A stretch of 43,151 bases of DNA from JBFXAM01 sp050184295 (GCA_050184295.1 JBFXAM010000033.1:1-43151); one strand, 5' to 3'. Counted from the stretch's first letter, positions 10,868 to 22,889 are shown. Notes: generated by a model not told the origin, from the sequence alone. Numbers and translations: made by a program.

Positions 10868-10880
10868 CGGGTGCATTGTA
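10868..10880 (-). promoter_or_regulatory. -10 element of a leaderless promoter
   Basis: On the minus strand TACAAT (10875-10880) is followed by 7 nt and then the ATG at 10867, placing the transcription start at or next to the start codon. No convincing -35 hexamer is visible at 16-18 nt. Confidence 0.5.
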
Positions 10881-11007
10881 GCGCGGCGGCGGGCGGAATC
10901 GCGGGCTGGCGCCCGCGGCTCTGATCGGGTGGCGCGCGCCGGCGTGGGTGGGCGCGGGCCGCGATGGATTGGGTCGCGCGCGACGGGGCGCCACCCGGCG
11001 CGCCGCG

Positions 11008-13839
<2,832 letters not shown>

Positions 13840-13874
13840 GAAGCGAATGTACCGGGCGCTGGGGCGCCGAACAA
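13840..13874 (-). promoter_or_regulatory. mutS promoter, leaderless
   Basis: On the minus strand TTGTTC (13869-13874) and TACATT (13846-13851) are separated by exactly 17 nt. Six nucleotides then separate the -10 from the GTG start, so the transcript should begin at or next to the start codon, without a Shine-Dalgarno site. Confidence 0.6.
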
Positions 13875-14322
13875 CTCCGCGATCGCCGGCGAAGGTTGTT
13901 TTGCCACTGAGGTCACGGAGAGCGCAGGGCCGCGATGGGGCGCGGGGTGTGGTGCCGGACGGTCGGCGCGGCGTGCGAAGGCTCACGCCGCCGCCGGCGG
14001 GATTCGGCGCGTGGCATTCTGCGACGCGACGCGACTGCCACCGAGCTCATACCGTAGGGCGGCGAGCGCGCACGGAAGGTGACGCCGACAGGACGCTGAT
14101 GCGCGTCTCAGCAGTCAACGTTTCCGCACATTCGCGCCCGCCGCGCTCACAGCGACTTCGGCGGCAAGGGAGCCGTCGGTCGCGACCGCGCCCGCACTCG
14201 CACGGCCGCGGAAACTCCGCACGGTGTGTGCGGCGCGCTCATTCGCGACGCGCTGTGTGTCCTCTGGTTCTTTATTTCCGAACGTCCCTCTCCGTGGCCC
14301 GTGCCGCGAGAGCCGATCGTTC
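13875..14322. other. Gene-free interval between mutS promoter and PEP-CTERM gene
   Basis: No supportable coding region is seen. Near the left end (13903-13926) the plus strand reads gccactgaggtcacggagag. Near the right end the minus strand reads ccacggagag followed by a run containing ccagaggacacacag (about 14255-14305). These look like degenerate copies of one repeat in opposite orientation, possibly a decayed mobile or repeat element. Confidence 0.4.
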
Positions 14323-15363
14323 TCAGCGTCGTCGGCGCAGCAGGGCCGCGGCGCCCAAGCCGGCGAGCAGCGCGGTCGACGGCTCGGGGATGGTGAAGGC
14401 GGCGTCGTCGAAGAAGTTCTTGCCGCCGATGCCGCTCGACAGGTTGTCATCGAGCGCCCAGCCAAGCCGGGTGAGGTCGCTCATCGCGACGCCGAGTGCG
14501 GTGCCGGCGGGCGCAAGGGTGGTCCAGGTGTTGGATCCAACGTCGTAATATTCGAACTGGAAGGTGTCGTTGCCGAGGTCGATGGACATGCGCGTGCCGT
14601 CCCAGTCGGCGGCGGTGGCATAGATGCCGGTGTAGTTCCACGGACCGCTGCTGCCGGCGCGCCAATAGACCTCGTTGTCGCGGGCGTAGCCCCACTGGGC
14701 GCCGATGTTCCCGCTCGAATCCTTGAACGATTGAATGAACTTGTCGTGGGCGGGCGTGCCGTCGGGGTTGGGCGGCTCGTTGGGGTTGGGCATGTGGTAC
14801 ATCTGCATGCTGACCACGCCGCTGGTGATGGACGCGGGGTTCGTCCCGCCGAAGTCGTAGCTGTCGAGATAGTAGTCGTACTCGGCGAAGCCGGTTCCGG
14901 CGGGCGAGTCGTTGCGGAAGGCGAGGTTGCTGCCGTCGCCGCCGCGGCCGGGAAAGTGATTGCCGATGAGATAGATCGGAACGGTTCCCGGGGGGACGGT
15001 CGTTGGATACGGCGGCGCGCCGCCGACCGCGGCGTTGCGGGCTGCGGCGGAGGGGAAGAACGCGCCGACCTGCGATGTGAGCTTCCACTTTCCGCTGTCC
15101 GGGGTGATCGGCGTAACGCCGCCGCCGCCGGCGTTCGGTCCGTAACCGCCGGCGTTGTAGTAACTTACATCAGACCAGTTGGCGGAGCCGGAGAACACGT
15201 TCAGGTCGTATCCGTCCGCGGGCGCAAAGCTCCCGAGGTAGCCGAACGCCGCGGACACGACGTTGGCGGCGACGAGCGCGGCGAGCGCCACGCGCGGGCA
15301 TCCGGAACGCATAGAAACGCGCCACGGGCGCGCAGACCAAGCCGTGCAAAGTCCGGTAATCAC
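14323..15363 (-). CDS. Secreted PEP-CTERM protein
   Basis: The 346-residue exported protein ends with the sorting tail IPEPSTALLAGLGAAALLRRRR: a PEP motif, a hydrophobic helix and an arginine cluster. Exosortase recognises such tails and removes them during envelope delivery. The central region is rich in Gly, Tyr, Asn, Asp and Trp, as in beta-sandwich surface proteins, but no named fold is recognised. GTG at 15363 has a strong GGAGGAGG site 4-5 nt upstream. An internal ATG at 15312 (MRSGCPRVALAALV) would give a neater signal peptide (cleavage near VVSAAFG) but has no ribosome site. No exosortase gene is in the window. Confidence 0.85.
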   Translation of the reverse strand: MITGLCTAWSARPWRVSMRSGCPRVALAALVAANVVSAAFGYLGSFAPADGYDLNVFSGSANWSDVSYYNAGGYGPNAGGGGVTPITPDSGKWKLTSQVGAFFPSAAARNAAVGGAPPYPTTVPPGTVPIYLIGNHFPGRGGDGSNLAFRNDSPAGTGFAEYDYYLDSYDFGGTNPASITSGVVSMQMYHMPNPNEPPNPDGTPAHDKFIQSFKDSSGNIGAQWGYARDNEVYWRAGSSGPWNYTGIYATAADWDGTRMSIDLGNDTFQFEYYDVGSNTWTTLAPAGTALGVAMSDLTRLGWALDDNLSSGIGGKNFFDDAAFTIPEPSTALLAGLGAAALLRRRR

Positions 15364-15638
15364 GAGGCCTCCTCCATCGTCACAGGGCGGCGCGAAGCCG
15401 CCGAACTCCAACCGCCCGGCGAGACTCCTCGGCGCAGGCGTTCTCCGCACTGCATCCGGCGGCGGCGCAGGAATCTCCAGGCGCGGGCGGAGATTCTGTG
15501 GCGGCGTCGCAATCGTGCGGCCAATCGTGTCTTCGTTTCACGGGCGAGCGCGGGACGCCGCCGCCCCCAACGAGAGTGCAATGTTCTGCTGAGGCACCAC
15601 CCTCGTGTGCTCAGTTACGCAGCTTGCTGGATCAGGAA
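15364..15638. other. Gene-free interval upstream of PEP-CTERM gene
   Basis: Apart from the GGAGGAGG ribosome site (15368-15375) nothing coding or clearly regulatory is seen here. A REP-like inverted repeat follows immediately to the right. Confidence 0.4.
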
Positions 15639-15704
15639 GGGTGGGGCGGGCATCCTGCCCGCTCAATTTCGGCCTACGCGCGGGCAGGATGCCCGTCCCG
15701 CCCA
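15639..15704. repeat. REP-like paired inverted repeat
   Basis: Two arms face each other: gtggggcgggcatcctgccc extended to 15661 on the left, and cgcgggcaggatgcccgtcc extended to 15703 on the right. They share at least 16 bp of perfect complementarity around a loop of about 18 nt. Each arm also contains its own palindrome, cgggca-tcc-tgcccg. This is the architecture of a REP doublet (REPIN). It sits about 30 nt past the stop of the antiporter gene and may act as a transcript-end hairpin. Confidence 0.75.
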
Positions 15705-15730
15705 TGATGGACCGATTCTGCCCATCTACG

Positions 15731-18358
15731 CTAAGTGGTCGCGACGGCGTCGGCTTCGGCAACGGTCTGCAAGACCTGCTCCGGCGACGTCGCGTCGAGC
15801 AGGCGCTGGCGGAGGGTCGCGTCGCTTGCGAGTTGGGCGATCCGCCCCAACAGCCGCACCTGAAGGTCGGGATCCTCGGCGGGCGAGACCAGCAGGAAGA
15901 CGAGTCGGACCGGCTCGACGGCGTCGGGACGGAACTCGATGCCGGCGGCGGAGCGGCCGAAGACGATCCGCGGCTTGTCGAGGCTCGGACAGCGGGCGTG
16001 GGGGATCGCGACGCCGTCGCCCACGTCGGTCGACACGAGCCGCTCGCGTGCGATGGCCCGGCCAGCGAGGTCGGCGTCTGGCGGCAGTCGTTGGGGCGCG
16101 ACGGCGGAGGCAAGCTCGGTGATCGCTTCGTGGGCGGTGCGGGCGGCGAGGTCGAGCACGACGCCGCCAGCCGCGAGCGCGGCACTGAGCGGAAGTTCAC
16201 GTGCGGCCGTGGGCTCGTGCTTGAGGCGTCCGATCGCCTGCTGGAGGATGTCCTGCGCGGTGAGGATTCCGATCGGGCGGTCATGCTCGACGACGGCGCG
16301 GATGGGGCACGCGTCGTATTGCATCTGTTGCAGGGTGCTGGCGAGATCGGCGTCCGGCGCGACGCTGGGCAGGGGCCGGATGGAATGGGTCCAGTCGGCA
16401 TCGTGCGCGGCGCCCGCGAGCAGTTCGCAGGCTTCGACATATCCAAGCGGCTCGACGCGCTCGGGGTCGACGACCGGCCAGCGCGAGGTGCGTCGGGCGG
16501 CGATCGCCCGGAGCGCCTCGTCGCGCGTCAGGTTTACGTCGAGGCGCTGGACGCGGTCCCAAGGCGTCATCGCGTCGCGGGCGGTTTGCGAGCGGATCGC
16601 GGCGGTGTTCTCGAGCACGAGGCGGACCTGGAGATCGCGCACCGAGCGGTGCACGACTTCGCGGTGCGCGCCGGTGTCGGCGAGCACGAGGCGGGCGAGC
16701 GCGACGGCGGCCTCGGCCTCCTCGAACACGACGCCCGCGGCGCCCGCGTGTTCCAGGTCGTCGCGCTCGCGCAGATAACGGGCTCGCACGAGCACGCGCG
16801 TCTCGGGATTCAGCTCGCGGGCCTTGAGCACGATTGCGACGCGGCTGGCGGCCTGCGGTACGGTGAGGATGAAGTATGCGGCCCGTCGCGCCCCGGCGAG
16901 ATCGAGGATGCTCTCGTGCGACGCGTCGCCGAAGATCGCGCGCTGTCCGGCGCGCTGAATCTCGGAGACCGTGTCCATGTTCAGATCGATGACGACGGTG
17001 GACAGGCCGGCTTCGCGCAGCAGCCGGTCGACCGCGCGGCCGACGGGGCCGTAGCCGACGATGATCGCGTGGGCGGCGGTCGCGCGTTCGCCCGCGGCGC
17101 GGTCGACGGGGGTATTCGCGGCGCGGGCGCGGCGTTCGGCGCGGCCGTTGAGCCACGCCCAGAGGCGCGGTTGGCGACGGAGGAACGCTTCGAGCGGCGC
17201 GAGCGTGCGGAACGCGAGCGGGTTGAGCGTGATCGAGAGGATGGCGCCAGCGACCAAGGCGTGGTGGCCGGCGTCGGGCATCAGGCCGTGCTGGCGGGCG
17301 AGCTCGGAGAGAATGAACGAGAACTCGCCGATCTGGGCGAGTCCGATCGCGACCGTGAGTCCGGTGTGAACCGAGTGCCCGAGCAGTGCGACGATCGCGA
17401 GCGCGGCGAGCGGTTTGACGATGAGCACGACGGCGAGCACGGCGACGACCATGAGCGGCTGCTGGAGCACAAACGAGGGGTCGAACAGCATGCCGACCGA
17501 GACGAAAAAGAGCACCGCAAACGCGTCGCGCAGGGGCAGCGCGTCGGCGGCGGCCTGGTGACTGACGGGCGACTGCGCGACGACCATGCCCGCGAGGAAC
17601 GCGCCGAGCGCCATGGATGCGCCGAAGAAGACATACGCGCCGACCGCGATCGCGATCGCGACGACGAGCACGGTGAGCGTGAACAGCTCGCGCGACCGCA
17701 GCCGCGCCACCTGTACGAGCACCCAGGGGATCAGCCGCGAGCCGGCGAGCAGGACGATCGCGACCAGCGCGCCAAGCTTGAGCAGCGCGAGCCCGAGCGC
17801 GGCGCCCGCGCCGAGCCGGTCGCCGGTTTCGTCGGGCGTTCGCGCGCCGAGGATCGGAATGAGCACGAGCACGACGACCGTCAGGACGTCCTCCACGAGC
17901 AGCCAGCCGACCGCGATGTGCCCGGCGGGCGTTTGCAGGGCGTGGGCGTCGAGCAGCACGCGCATCAGCACAACCGTGCTCGCGACGGCCAGCGCCATGC
18001 CGATCACCGCGCCGGTCGCGAAGGACGTGCCGAGGGCCGCGAACAGGAGCGCCGCGACGAGTGTCGCGACCACGCTTTGACCGATCGCGCCGGGGATTGC
18101 CACGCCGCGGACGGCCAGCAGGTCCCGGACGTGGAAGTGCAGCCCGACGCCGAACATCAACAGGATGACGCCGACCTCGGCCAGTTGCTGGGCGACGTGA
18201 GTGTCGCCGGCGAAGCCCGGTGTGTGCGGGCCGATCGCGACGCCGGCGACCAGGTAGCCAACGATCGGCGACAGGCCGAGCCGCTGCGTAAGGATGCCGA
18301 GCACCCAGGCGGCGGTGAACGCGGCGGCGACGGTCGTCAGCAGCGAGATGTCGTGCAC
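15731..18358 (-). CDS. CPA2 cation/proton antiporter fused to TrkA-N, CBS and EIIA domains
   Basis: The 875-residue protein starts with a Kef/YbaL-type antiporter domain of about 12 membrane segments (1-395). A TrkA-N nucleotide-binding domain with GYGPVGR (435-441) and a following acidic strand end follows (about 430-545). A linker leads to two CBS motifs (about 595-712), which normally bind adenosyl ligands. The C-terminus (about 720-870) resembles the PTS EIIA (fructose/Ntr) fold, with a phospho-acceptor-like His787 in GVAIPHAR. K+ or Na+/H+ exchange gated by NAD(H), adenylates and perhaps phosphorylation is the inference. GTG at 18358 (VHDISLL) is chosen because a TATGCT hexamer ends 6 nt upstream; the longer frame lacks a ribosome site. 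Confidence 0.88.
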   Translation of the reverse strand: MHDISLLTTVAAAFTAAWVLGILTQRLGLSPIVGYLVAGVAIGPHTPGFAGDTHVAQQLAEVGVILLMFGVGLHFHVRDLLAVRGVAIPGAIGQSVVATLVAALLFAALGTSFATGAVIGMALAVASTVVLMRVLLDAHALQTPAGHIAVGWLLVEDVLTVVVLVLIPILGARTPDETGDRLGAGAALGLALLKLGALVAIVLLAGSRLIPWVLVQVARLRSRELFTLTVLVVAIAIAVGAYVFFGASMALGAFLAGMVVAQSPVSHQAAADALPLRDAFAVLFFVSVGMLFDPSFVLQQPLMVVAVLAVVLIVKPLAALAIVALLGHSVHTGLTVAIGLAQIGEFSFILSELARQHGLMPDAGHHALVAGAILSITLNPLAFRTLAPLEAFLRRQPRLWAWLNGRAERRARAANTPVDRAAGERATAAHAIIVGYGPVGRAVDRLLREAGLSTVVIDLNMDTVSEIQRAGQRAIFGDASHESILDLAGARRAAYFILTVPQAASRVAIVLKARELNPETRVLVRARYLRERDDLEHAGAAGVVFEEAEAAVALARLVLADTGAHREVVHRSVRDLQVRLVLENTAAIRSQTARDAMTPWDRVQRLDVNLTRDEALRAIAARRTSRWPVVDPERVEPLGYVEACELLAGAAHDADWTHSIRPLPSVAPDADLASTLQQMQYDACPIRAVVEHDRPIGILTAQDILQQAIGRLKHEPTAARELPLSAALAAGGVVLDLAARTAHEAITELASAVAPQRLPPDADLAGRAIARERLVSTDVGDGVAIPHARCPSLDKPRIVFGRSAAGIEFRPDAVEPVRLVFLLVSPAEDPDLQVRLLGRIAQLASDATLRQRLLDATSPEQVLQTVAEADAVATT

Positions 18359-18370
18359 GCGCGGAGCATA
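18359..18370 (-). promoter_or_regulatory. -10 element of a leaderless promoter
   Basis: TATGCT (18365-18370, minus strand) lies 6 nt before the GTG of the antiporter gene, with no Shine-Dalgarno site, matching the arrangement at mutS. The -35 region is not convincing. Confidence 0.45.
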
Positions 18371-18525
18371 ACGCAGATGCCGGGCCGAAGGCCGAGCGCC
18401 GACGGCCAAAAAACGCCGACCGCCGCGCACCCCTTCCGTTCCTCCGCGCCTTCGTTGGCGTCGGGTCGCGGGCCCTTGGCCTCAGGCCTTCGGGGCTGCG
18501 CGTTCTCCCTGGGAAGCCGCGCCCG

Positions 18526-20610
18526 TCACTCGACGTCGAGCGCCAGCAGGTATGCGTCGAGCGCCGCGCGCTTCTGCTCCTCCTCGGCGCGGGCTGCCGC
18601 GACCTGTTGGCGGCGCGTTTCGATCTGTTTCTCGCGCTCGTCGAACAGCTTGAGCTGGCCCTGGTAGGTGTCCGTGTTGCGGTCGAGCGACTTGAGGTTC
18701 TCGCGGATGCGAGCCTGGTCGTCGACGGCTTCCTTCAGGCCGCGTTCGGCGTCGGCGCGGCGCTGGGCGGCCTGGTCGAGCTCGACGCGCAGCGCGACCA
18801 CGCGCTCCAGTGCTTGCTTGACCGGCGGAGAAATCACCCGGGCGCGCAGGTAGTACTGAATGGTGTCGTGGTCGAGGTTGGTGATCGCGACCGCCTGGTC
18901 CTGGAGCAGCTCCAGTTTCACGGAAAAGGTGGTCGTCTTCTGGGCGTCCGCTCGCAGCTTGAAGCGCAGCAGGTTGGTCGCTTTTTCAAACGGCTCTTTC
19001 GGCTCCACCAGTTGCCAGCCGTCGCCGACGGGCTGCTCGAGGATGATCTCGCGCGCTTCGGCCTGTTTGTTCTTCACCTGGTAGATCGTCTCGCTGTGCA
19101 GCCGGCGCTTGTGCCAGAGCGTGCCCTTGACAATTTTCAGGCTGACGAGCTCCTCGGGCGCGGACTTGCCTTCGAGATTCACTTCCATGCCGAGGTCGAG
19201 CGCGTACGCAACGAGCCGCTTTTCGTCCGGACGCAGGTCGGGGAGCTTGGCGTCGCCGGCGTAGGTGTCGGCGTCGAAGACCGTCACCGGTCCCTGCATC
19301 AGGTTGAGCTTGCTGCTATTGGTGAGCAGGAGACCGTTGAGCGGGTGCTTGGCGTGCGTCGCGGGGTTGTAGATGCTGACCTTCTCGGCCTCCACCTCCT
19401 GGTTCACGATCGGCAGCATCGCGGAGTGTTGGCGGGCGATCGTGACGGGCGTGTCGATCGCGTATTCGAACAGCTCGCCGGCGGCGCGCGCCTCGGCGAC
19501 GGAGGCGACGCCGGCGTCGAGGCCGAGGGTCGTGCGGCGCGTGACTTCGTCGCCCAGCGTTTGGAGCCGCTCGGCGGCGGCCATGGGCGGCGGCGGCGGC
19601 GCGGCGGGTGCTTTCATGGCGATGCCGCGCCGACCCGCGGCGCGGTCTTCGCCGGCGTCCAGTTCGCGCAGCGCCGCTTTCGCTTTGTTATCCGCCTCGT
19701 AGCCCGCGGCGTATTCCGGCGGACGCAGCGAAGCGTAGAGCTCGAGTTGCTCCATCGGCCGCGGGACATACAGCGGCGTGTACAGGTCCATGCGGAACGA
19801 GATGGGCCGGCCGCTCACGAGCGAGAGCCGCACGTCCTTCCAGTCCTCCTCGGTCGCGTTCTCGACCGTGGCCCAGCCTTGCAGGAACGGCTTCTTGTCC
19901 TTGGCGAGCACGAGGCGATAGCTCGTCTTCCAGATCGGCGTTTCGAGCAGATACGCCGCCTGCACGCGGCGCGAGCCCTTCCCGGTGAAGTCGATGTAGA
20001 CGCTCTTCTTGTCGGCGTCGTGGCTGGCGGCGAGCGTCGCGAGCGCCTTGCGCAGCTCGGCGTCGACCTTTTCATTCGTGAGCTTCACACCCTGCACGTC
20101 GTTGAGCCGCAACTGCTGGAGGCCGGCTTCGCTGACGAGATTGAGCACGTCGAACTCGACGACCGCGTTGTTGTCGGTGGTGGTGAATTTCTGCTTCTCG
20201 ACGCCGAGGATCACGCCGGAGACGTTCCGTGCGCCGCTGATCTGGACGGGCTCGCCGCGAAGCTGGTCGAGCAGTTGCGCGAGCGTGGGCTTGCCGGCGA
20301 TGTCGACGCCGAAGCTGCGGAGCGCCTTTTCGACCGGGTCGCGCGAGGCGTATCCGACGACGCCGATGCTGCCGCCGTCGAGGTCTTGCACAACCAGCGA
20401 CTTGAGGATGTCGTTGATCTGGTCGGTGCGGAAGCGCAGCTCCGCGGTGGCGTCGTCGGAAACGGTGGCGTGGCGCTCGAAATAGCCGACGCCGCTGCTG
20501 AACAGCGCGACGCGCTGGATGCGCAGGTCGGCCGGGTTGCCGTCGTCGGCGCGGGCGGCGGGCACGAGTGCGGCGGCGAAGAGAGACGCAAGGATAATGC
20601 GCGCAGGCAT
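18526..20610 (-). CDS. Exported DUF4139-domain protein
   Basis: The 694-residue protein has a clear signal peptide (MPARIILASLFAAALVPAARA). It has a beta-rich N-terminal part (about 25-190), a DUF4139-like region (about 200-590) split by a Pro/Ala-rich linker near 330-345, and a charged C-terminal coiled coil (about 600-690). DUF4139 proteins occur in bacteria and, as mucoidy-inhibitor-like proteins, in fungi; their biochemical role is unclear. ATG at 20610 is chosen for the signal peptide and a GGAG 8 nt upstream. The gene is divergent from the GH172-like gene, with 237 nt between the starts. Confidence 0.82.
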   Translation of the reverse strand: MPARIILASLFAAALVPAARADDGNPADLRIQRVALFSSGVGYFERHATVSDDATAELRFRTDQINDILKSLVVQDLDGGSIGVVGYASRDPVEKALRSFGVDIAGKPTLAQLLDQLRGEPVQISGARNVSGVILGVEKQKFTTTDNNAVVEFDVLNLVSEAGLQQLRLNDVQGVKLTNEKVDAELRKALATLAASHDADKKSVYIDFTGKGSRRVQAAYLLETPIWKTSYRLVLAKDKKPFLQGWATVENATEEDWKDVRLSLVSGRPISFRMDLYTPLYVPRPMEQLELYASLRPPEYAAGYEADNKAKAALRELDAGEDRAAGRRGIAMKAPAAPPPPPMAAAERLQTLGDEVTRRTTLGLDAGVASVAEARAAGELFEYAIDTPVTIARQHSAMLPIVNQEVEAEKVSIYNPATHAKHPLNGLLLTNSSKLNLMQGPVTVFDADTYAGDAKLPDLRPDEKRLVAYALDLGMEVNLEGKSAPEELVSLKIVKGTLWHKRRLHSETIYQVKNKQAEAREIILEQPVGDGWQLVEPKEPFEKATNLLRFKLRADAQKTTTFSVKLELLQDQAVAITNLDHDTIQYYLRARVISPPVKQALERVVALRVELDQAAQRRADAERGLKEAVDDQARIRENLKSLDRNTDTYQGQLKLFDEREKQIETRRQQVAAARAEEEQKRAALDAYLLALDVE

Positions 20611-20745
20611 GAGCGTGCTCCACGAGGGTCGGTCCGTCACTAGTTGTACCCGCAATAGACGCCCGGGGTGGCGTGCGGTTCGGGGCAAAACCGATTCGGC
20701 GGCGCATCGCCGGAGCGGGCGCGACAGGACGAAGCCGCCGCACCG

Positions 20746-20774
20746 TGCGACGAGGCGTGCGGCGCAGCTACAAT
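20746..20774 (+). promoter_or_regulatory. Predicted promoter of the GH172-like gene
   Basis: TACAAT (20769-20774) is preceded 17 nt upstream by TGCGAC, a poor -35. The predicted transcript would have a leader of about 65 nt, and the gene also has a Shine-Dalgarno site. Confidence 0.45.
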
Positions 20775-20847
20775 GTCGCCCGCTCAGCGCCCCATGCGCT
20801 GCCCATGACGAACCCGGCGGACCACAAACGCGTTCCGGAGACTCCGC

Positions 20848-21993
20848 ATGTTCCCCCACACGGGCCTTTCGGCGCTGCCCCGGCTGCGCGACTATCGCAG
20901 CCGACGCGTCGCCAGCCAGGATCGCACCGGCGGCAACCGCGACTGGATCGACGTCGCGCCCGGCGAGCGCCGCACGCTCGTGGACGTGGCGTGCGCCGGC
21001 TGCATCCGTCACATCTGGATGACCCTGCTGCCCGCCGACGATTCGTATTACCGTCGCATCGTCCTGCGCTTCACCTGGGACGACGCGGGCGCCCCGAGCA
21101 TCGAGTGCCCGATCGGCGATTTCTTCGGGTTGGGTCATGCGCTGCGCAAGAACTTCGTCACCGCCGTGAACCAGATGAGTCCGCAGGCTGGGCGCGGCTT
21201 CAACAGTTGGTGGCCGATGCCGTTTCGGCGGCGCTGCCACATCGAGGTGGAGAACCAGGGGACCGCGCCGCACACGCTCTATTACTACTTCGATTATGAA
21301 GAGTACGACTCGCCGGCGGCGCTCGACGGCATGGGCTGTCTGCATGTGCAGTGGCGGCGCGAGAACCCGACGCAGGGCTGGGGCGACGAATACGCCGCGC
21401 TATGGAAAAGCGATCGCGACGCGTGGATGAAGAAGGCCTGGTTCGGCGAAGACCCCCGCAGCCGCAATCTCGACGGCCGCGACAACTATGTGATGCTCGC
21501 CGCGGAGGGCGACGGCATCTATTGCGGCGGACATCTGAACATCGACGTTTTCCGCCGCCAGAAGAACGACTGGTATGGCGAAGGCGACGACATGGTGTTC
21601 ATCGACGACGCGGTCGCGCGCACGCCGCGCGGTCTTGCGCCGCAGGGTCCGCCGACGCTGCACGGGACCGGGACGGAGGATTGGTGCAACACGGCGTTCG
21701 GCCCGCACGAGGAGTATTGCGCGCCGTATCACGGCGTCTTGCTCTATCGCGGGTCGGAGTCGTGGAAGTGGCGCGGGAAGCAGTCGGTGTATCGATACTA
21801 CATCGAGGATCCGATCCGCTTTCGCACTGCGATCCTCGCGACGATCGAGCACGGCCACGCCAACAAGCTGCACAACGACTACAGCAGCACGGCGTATTAC
21901 TACCTGAGCAAGCCGCAAGCCGCCGGCCCGGCGCTGCCGCCGGTGGAAGAGCGCCTGCCACGGCCGGACGAGGAGGAGTATGCGGGGGCGTGA
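20848..21993 (+). CDS. DUF2961 (GH172-type) protein
   Basis: The 381-residue protein is full length for a single-domain DUF2961 member. It shows the family features: an early R-x-S-R/D-x-TGGN-type segment (QDRTGGNRDW), CIRHIWMTL, and the hallmark HGTGTEDWCNTAFG (GTGTEDY in most members), whose acidic residues are likely catalytic. Characterised GH172 enzymes act on fructofuranose- or arabinofuranose-containing glycans; the substrate here is not predictable. No signal peptide is seen, so it may be cytoplasmic. GGAG lies 7 nt before the ATG. No sugar transporter or other glycoside hydrolase accompanies it. Confidence 0.88.
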   Translation: MFPHTGLSALPRLRDYRSRRVASQDRTGGNRDWIDVAPGERRTLVDVACAGCIRHIWMTLLPADDSYYRRIVLRFTWDDAGAPSIECPIGDFFGLGHALRKNFVTAVNQMSPQAGRGFNSWWPMPFRRRCHIEVENQGTAPHTLYYYFDYEEYDSPAALDGMGCLHVQWRRENPTQGWGDEYAALWKSDRDAWMKKAWFGEDPRSRNLDGRDNYVMLAAEGDGIYCGGHLNIDVFRRQKNDWYGEGDDMVFIDDAVARTPRGLAPQGPPTLHGTGTEDWCNTAFGPHEEYCAPYHGVLLYRGSESWKWRGKQSVYRYYIEDPIRFRTAILATIEHGHANKLHNDYSSTAYYYLSKPQAAGPALPPVEERLPRPDEEEYAGA

Positions 21994-22145
21994 ATGCGCC
22001 CGTCGTCGTTCCGCCCGCGATGTGCGAGCCGATCGCGGCCTTGGTGCGACAGCAGGACCGCGACGGATTGACGCGACGCGGCGAACCCGAGCTTCACGCG
22101 ACGTGCAGCGTGCACGGACCGCGTCCGCTCGGTGGTCGCCCGCGT

Positions 22146-22583
22146 CTACCGTGGCGGCGGAATCGAGGCGCGGTTCTTCTCCCACCATCCGATCGCGGCC
22201 GCCTCATCCGCAAGCGGCTCGCCGCTAGGCCGCGAGAATGCGGCCAGCGCCACCCGCCGCGCGTCCGCGTCCGTGGCCGAAAGCTGCGGTGCGATCGCGT
22301 GCAAGTCCCAGAGATCGCCATACCAGCCGAGCGCGTGTACGGCAATCGGATACGGCAGGAGCTTCCGCATCCGGCGGACATACCGATCGCGACCGTAGCG
22401 CTGCACACCTTCGATCGCGTCGCGCGCCGGCCGTTCGGTCGAGGGCTCCCACATCTGCGCGATCTTGAAGGGCGCGGCGCGTTTCATGTGCCAGATCGCG
22501 GGATCGAGCATCGAACCGCAGCCCGTCACCACGGCCGCGCCGGATGCGAGCAGACCCGCGATCACGCAGCGACTCTTCGCCAT
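22146..22583 (-). CDS. Small lipoprotein with a HEAT-like segment
   Basis: The 145-residue product begins with a lipoprotein signal (MAKSRCVIAGLLASGAAVVTGC, acylated Cys22). The mature part is helical, and one stretch, LSATDADARRVALAAF, looks like a HEAT-type helix pair. The frame extends 89 codons further upstream, but the signal peptide places the start at ATG 22583. The ribosome site is weak. No specific family is recognised. Confidence 0.65.
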   Translation of the reverse strand: MAKSRCVIAGLLASGAAVVTGCGSMLDPAIWHMKRAAPFKIAQMWEPSTERPARDAIEGVQRYGRDRYVRRMRKLLPYPIAVHALGWYGDLWDLHAIAPQLSATDADARRVALAAFSRPSGEPLADEAAAIGWWEKNRASIPPPR

Positions 22584-22856
22584 GACACGGCGCCCCGGAA
22601 GAACGGCTCGAGCGCGAAACACGACGCGCGCGCCGCGTGACTCGGGAGCATACCTGAAGACGTATTGCTGTTGGACAGCGAAACGGTTCTGGGGACGCTC
22701 CGCCCCACGAATTCGTCCGGTCATGGACGCGGCCTTCGAGAGTACACCCGGTCCCAGCCCGGAGGCGCAGCGGAGCGACCGGCGCGAGCCCGGTCGGCGG
22801 AGCTCAGCGAGCTGGAATCGACGAAGGCTCCGTGGCGAGTCCACGCGCAAAACGAA
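22584..22856. other. Gene-free interval with a possible promoter
   Basis: No coding region is supported. On the minus strand TATGCT at 22647-22652 is a possible -10 for the small lipoprotein gene, giving a leader of about 55-60 nt. The stretch near 22750-22800 is a GC-rich run with partial internal complementarity (cccggt... and ...accgg). Confidence 0.3.
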
Positions 22857-22889
22857 CCGGGGCGCCGGATCCGTGATCCGACGCCCCGG
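22857..22889 (-). terminator. Intrinsic terminator of the DUF11 lipoprotein gene
   Basis: A 14-bp stem with one mismatch is formed by ccggggcg-c-cggatc and gatccg-a-cgccccgg around a 3-nt loop. It lies about 37 nt past the stop of the DUF11 gene. In the minus direction it is followed by ttcgtttt, a T-rich tail that stands out in this GC-rich sequence. Confidence 0.75.
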
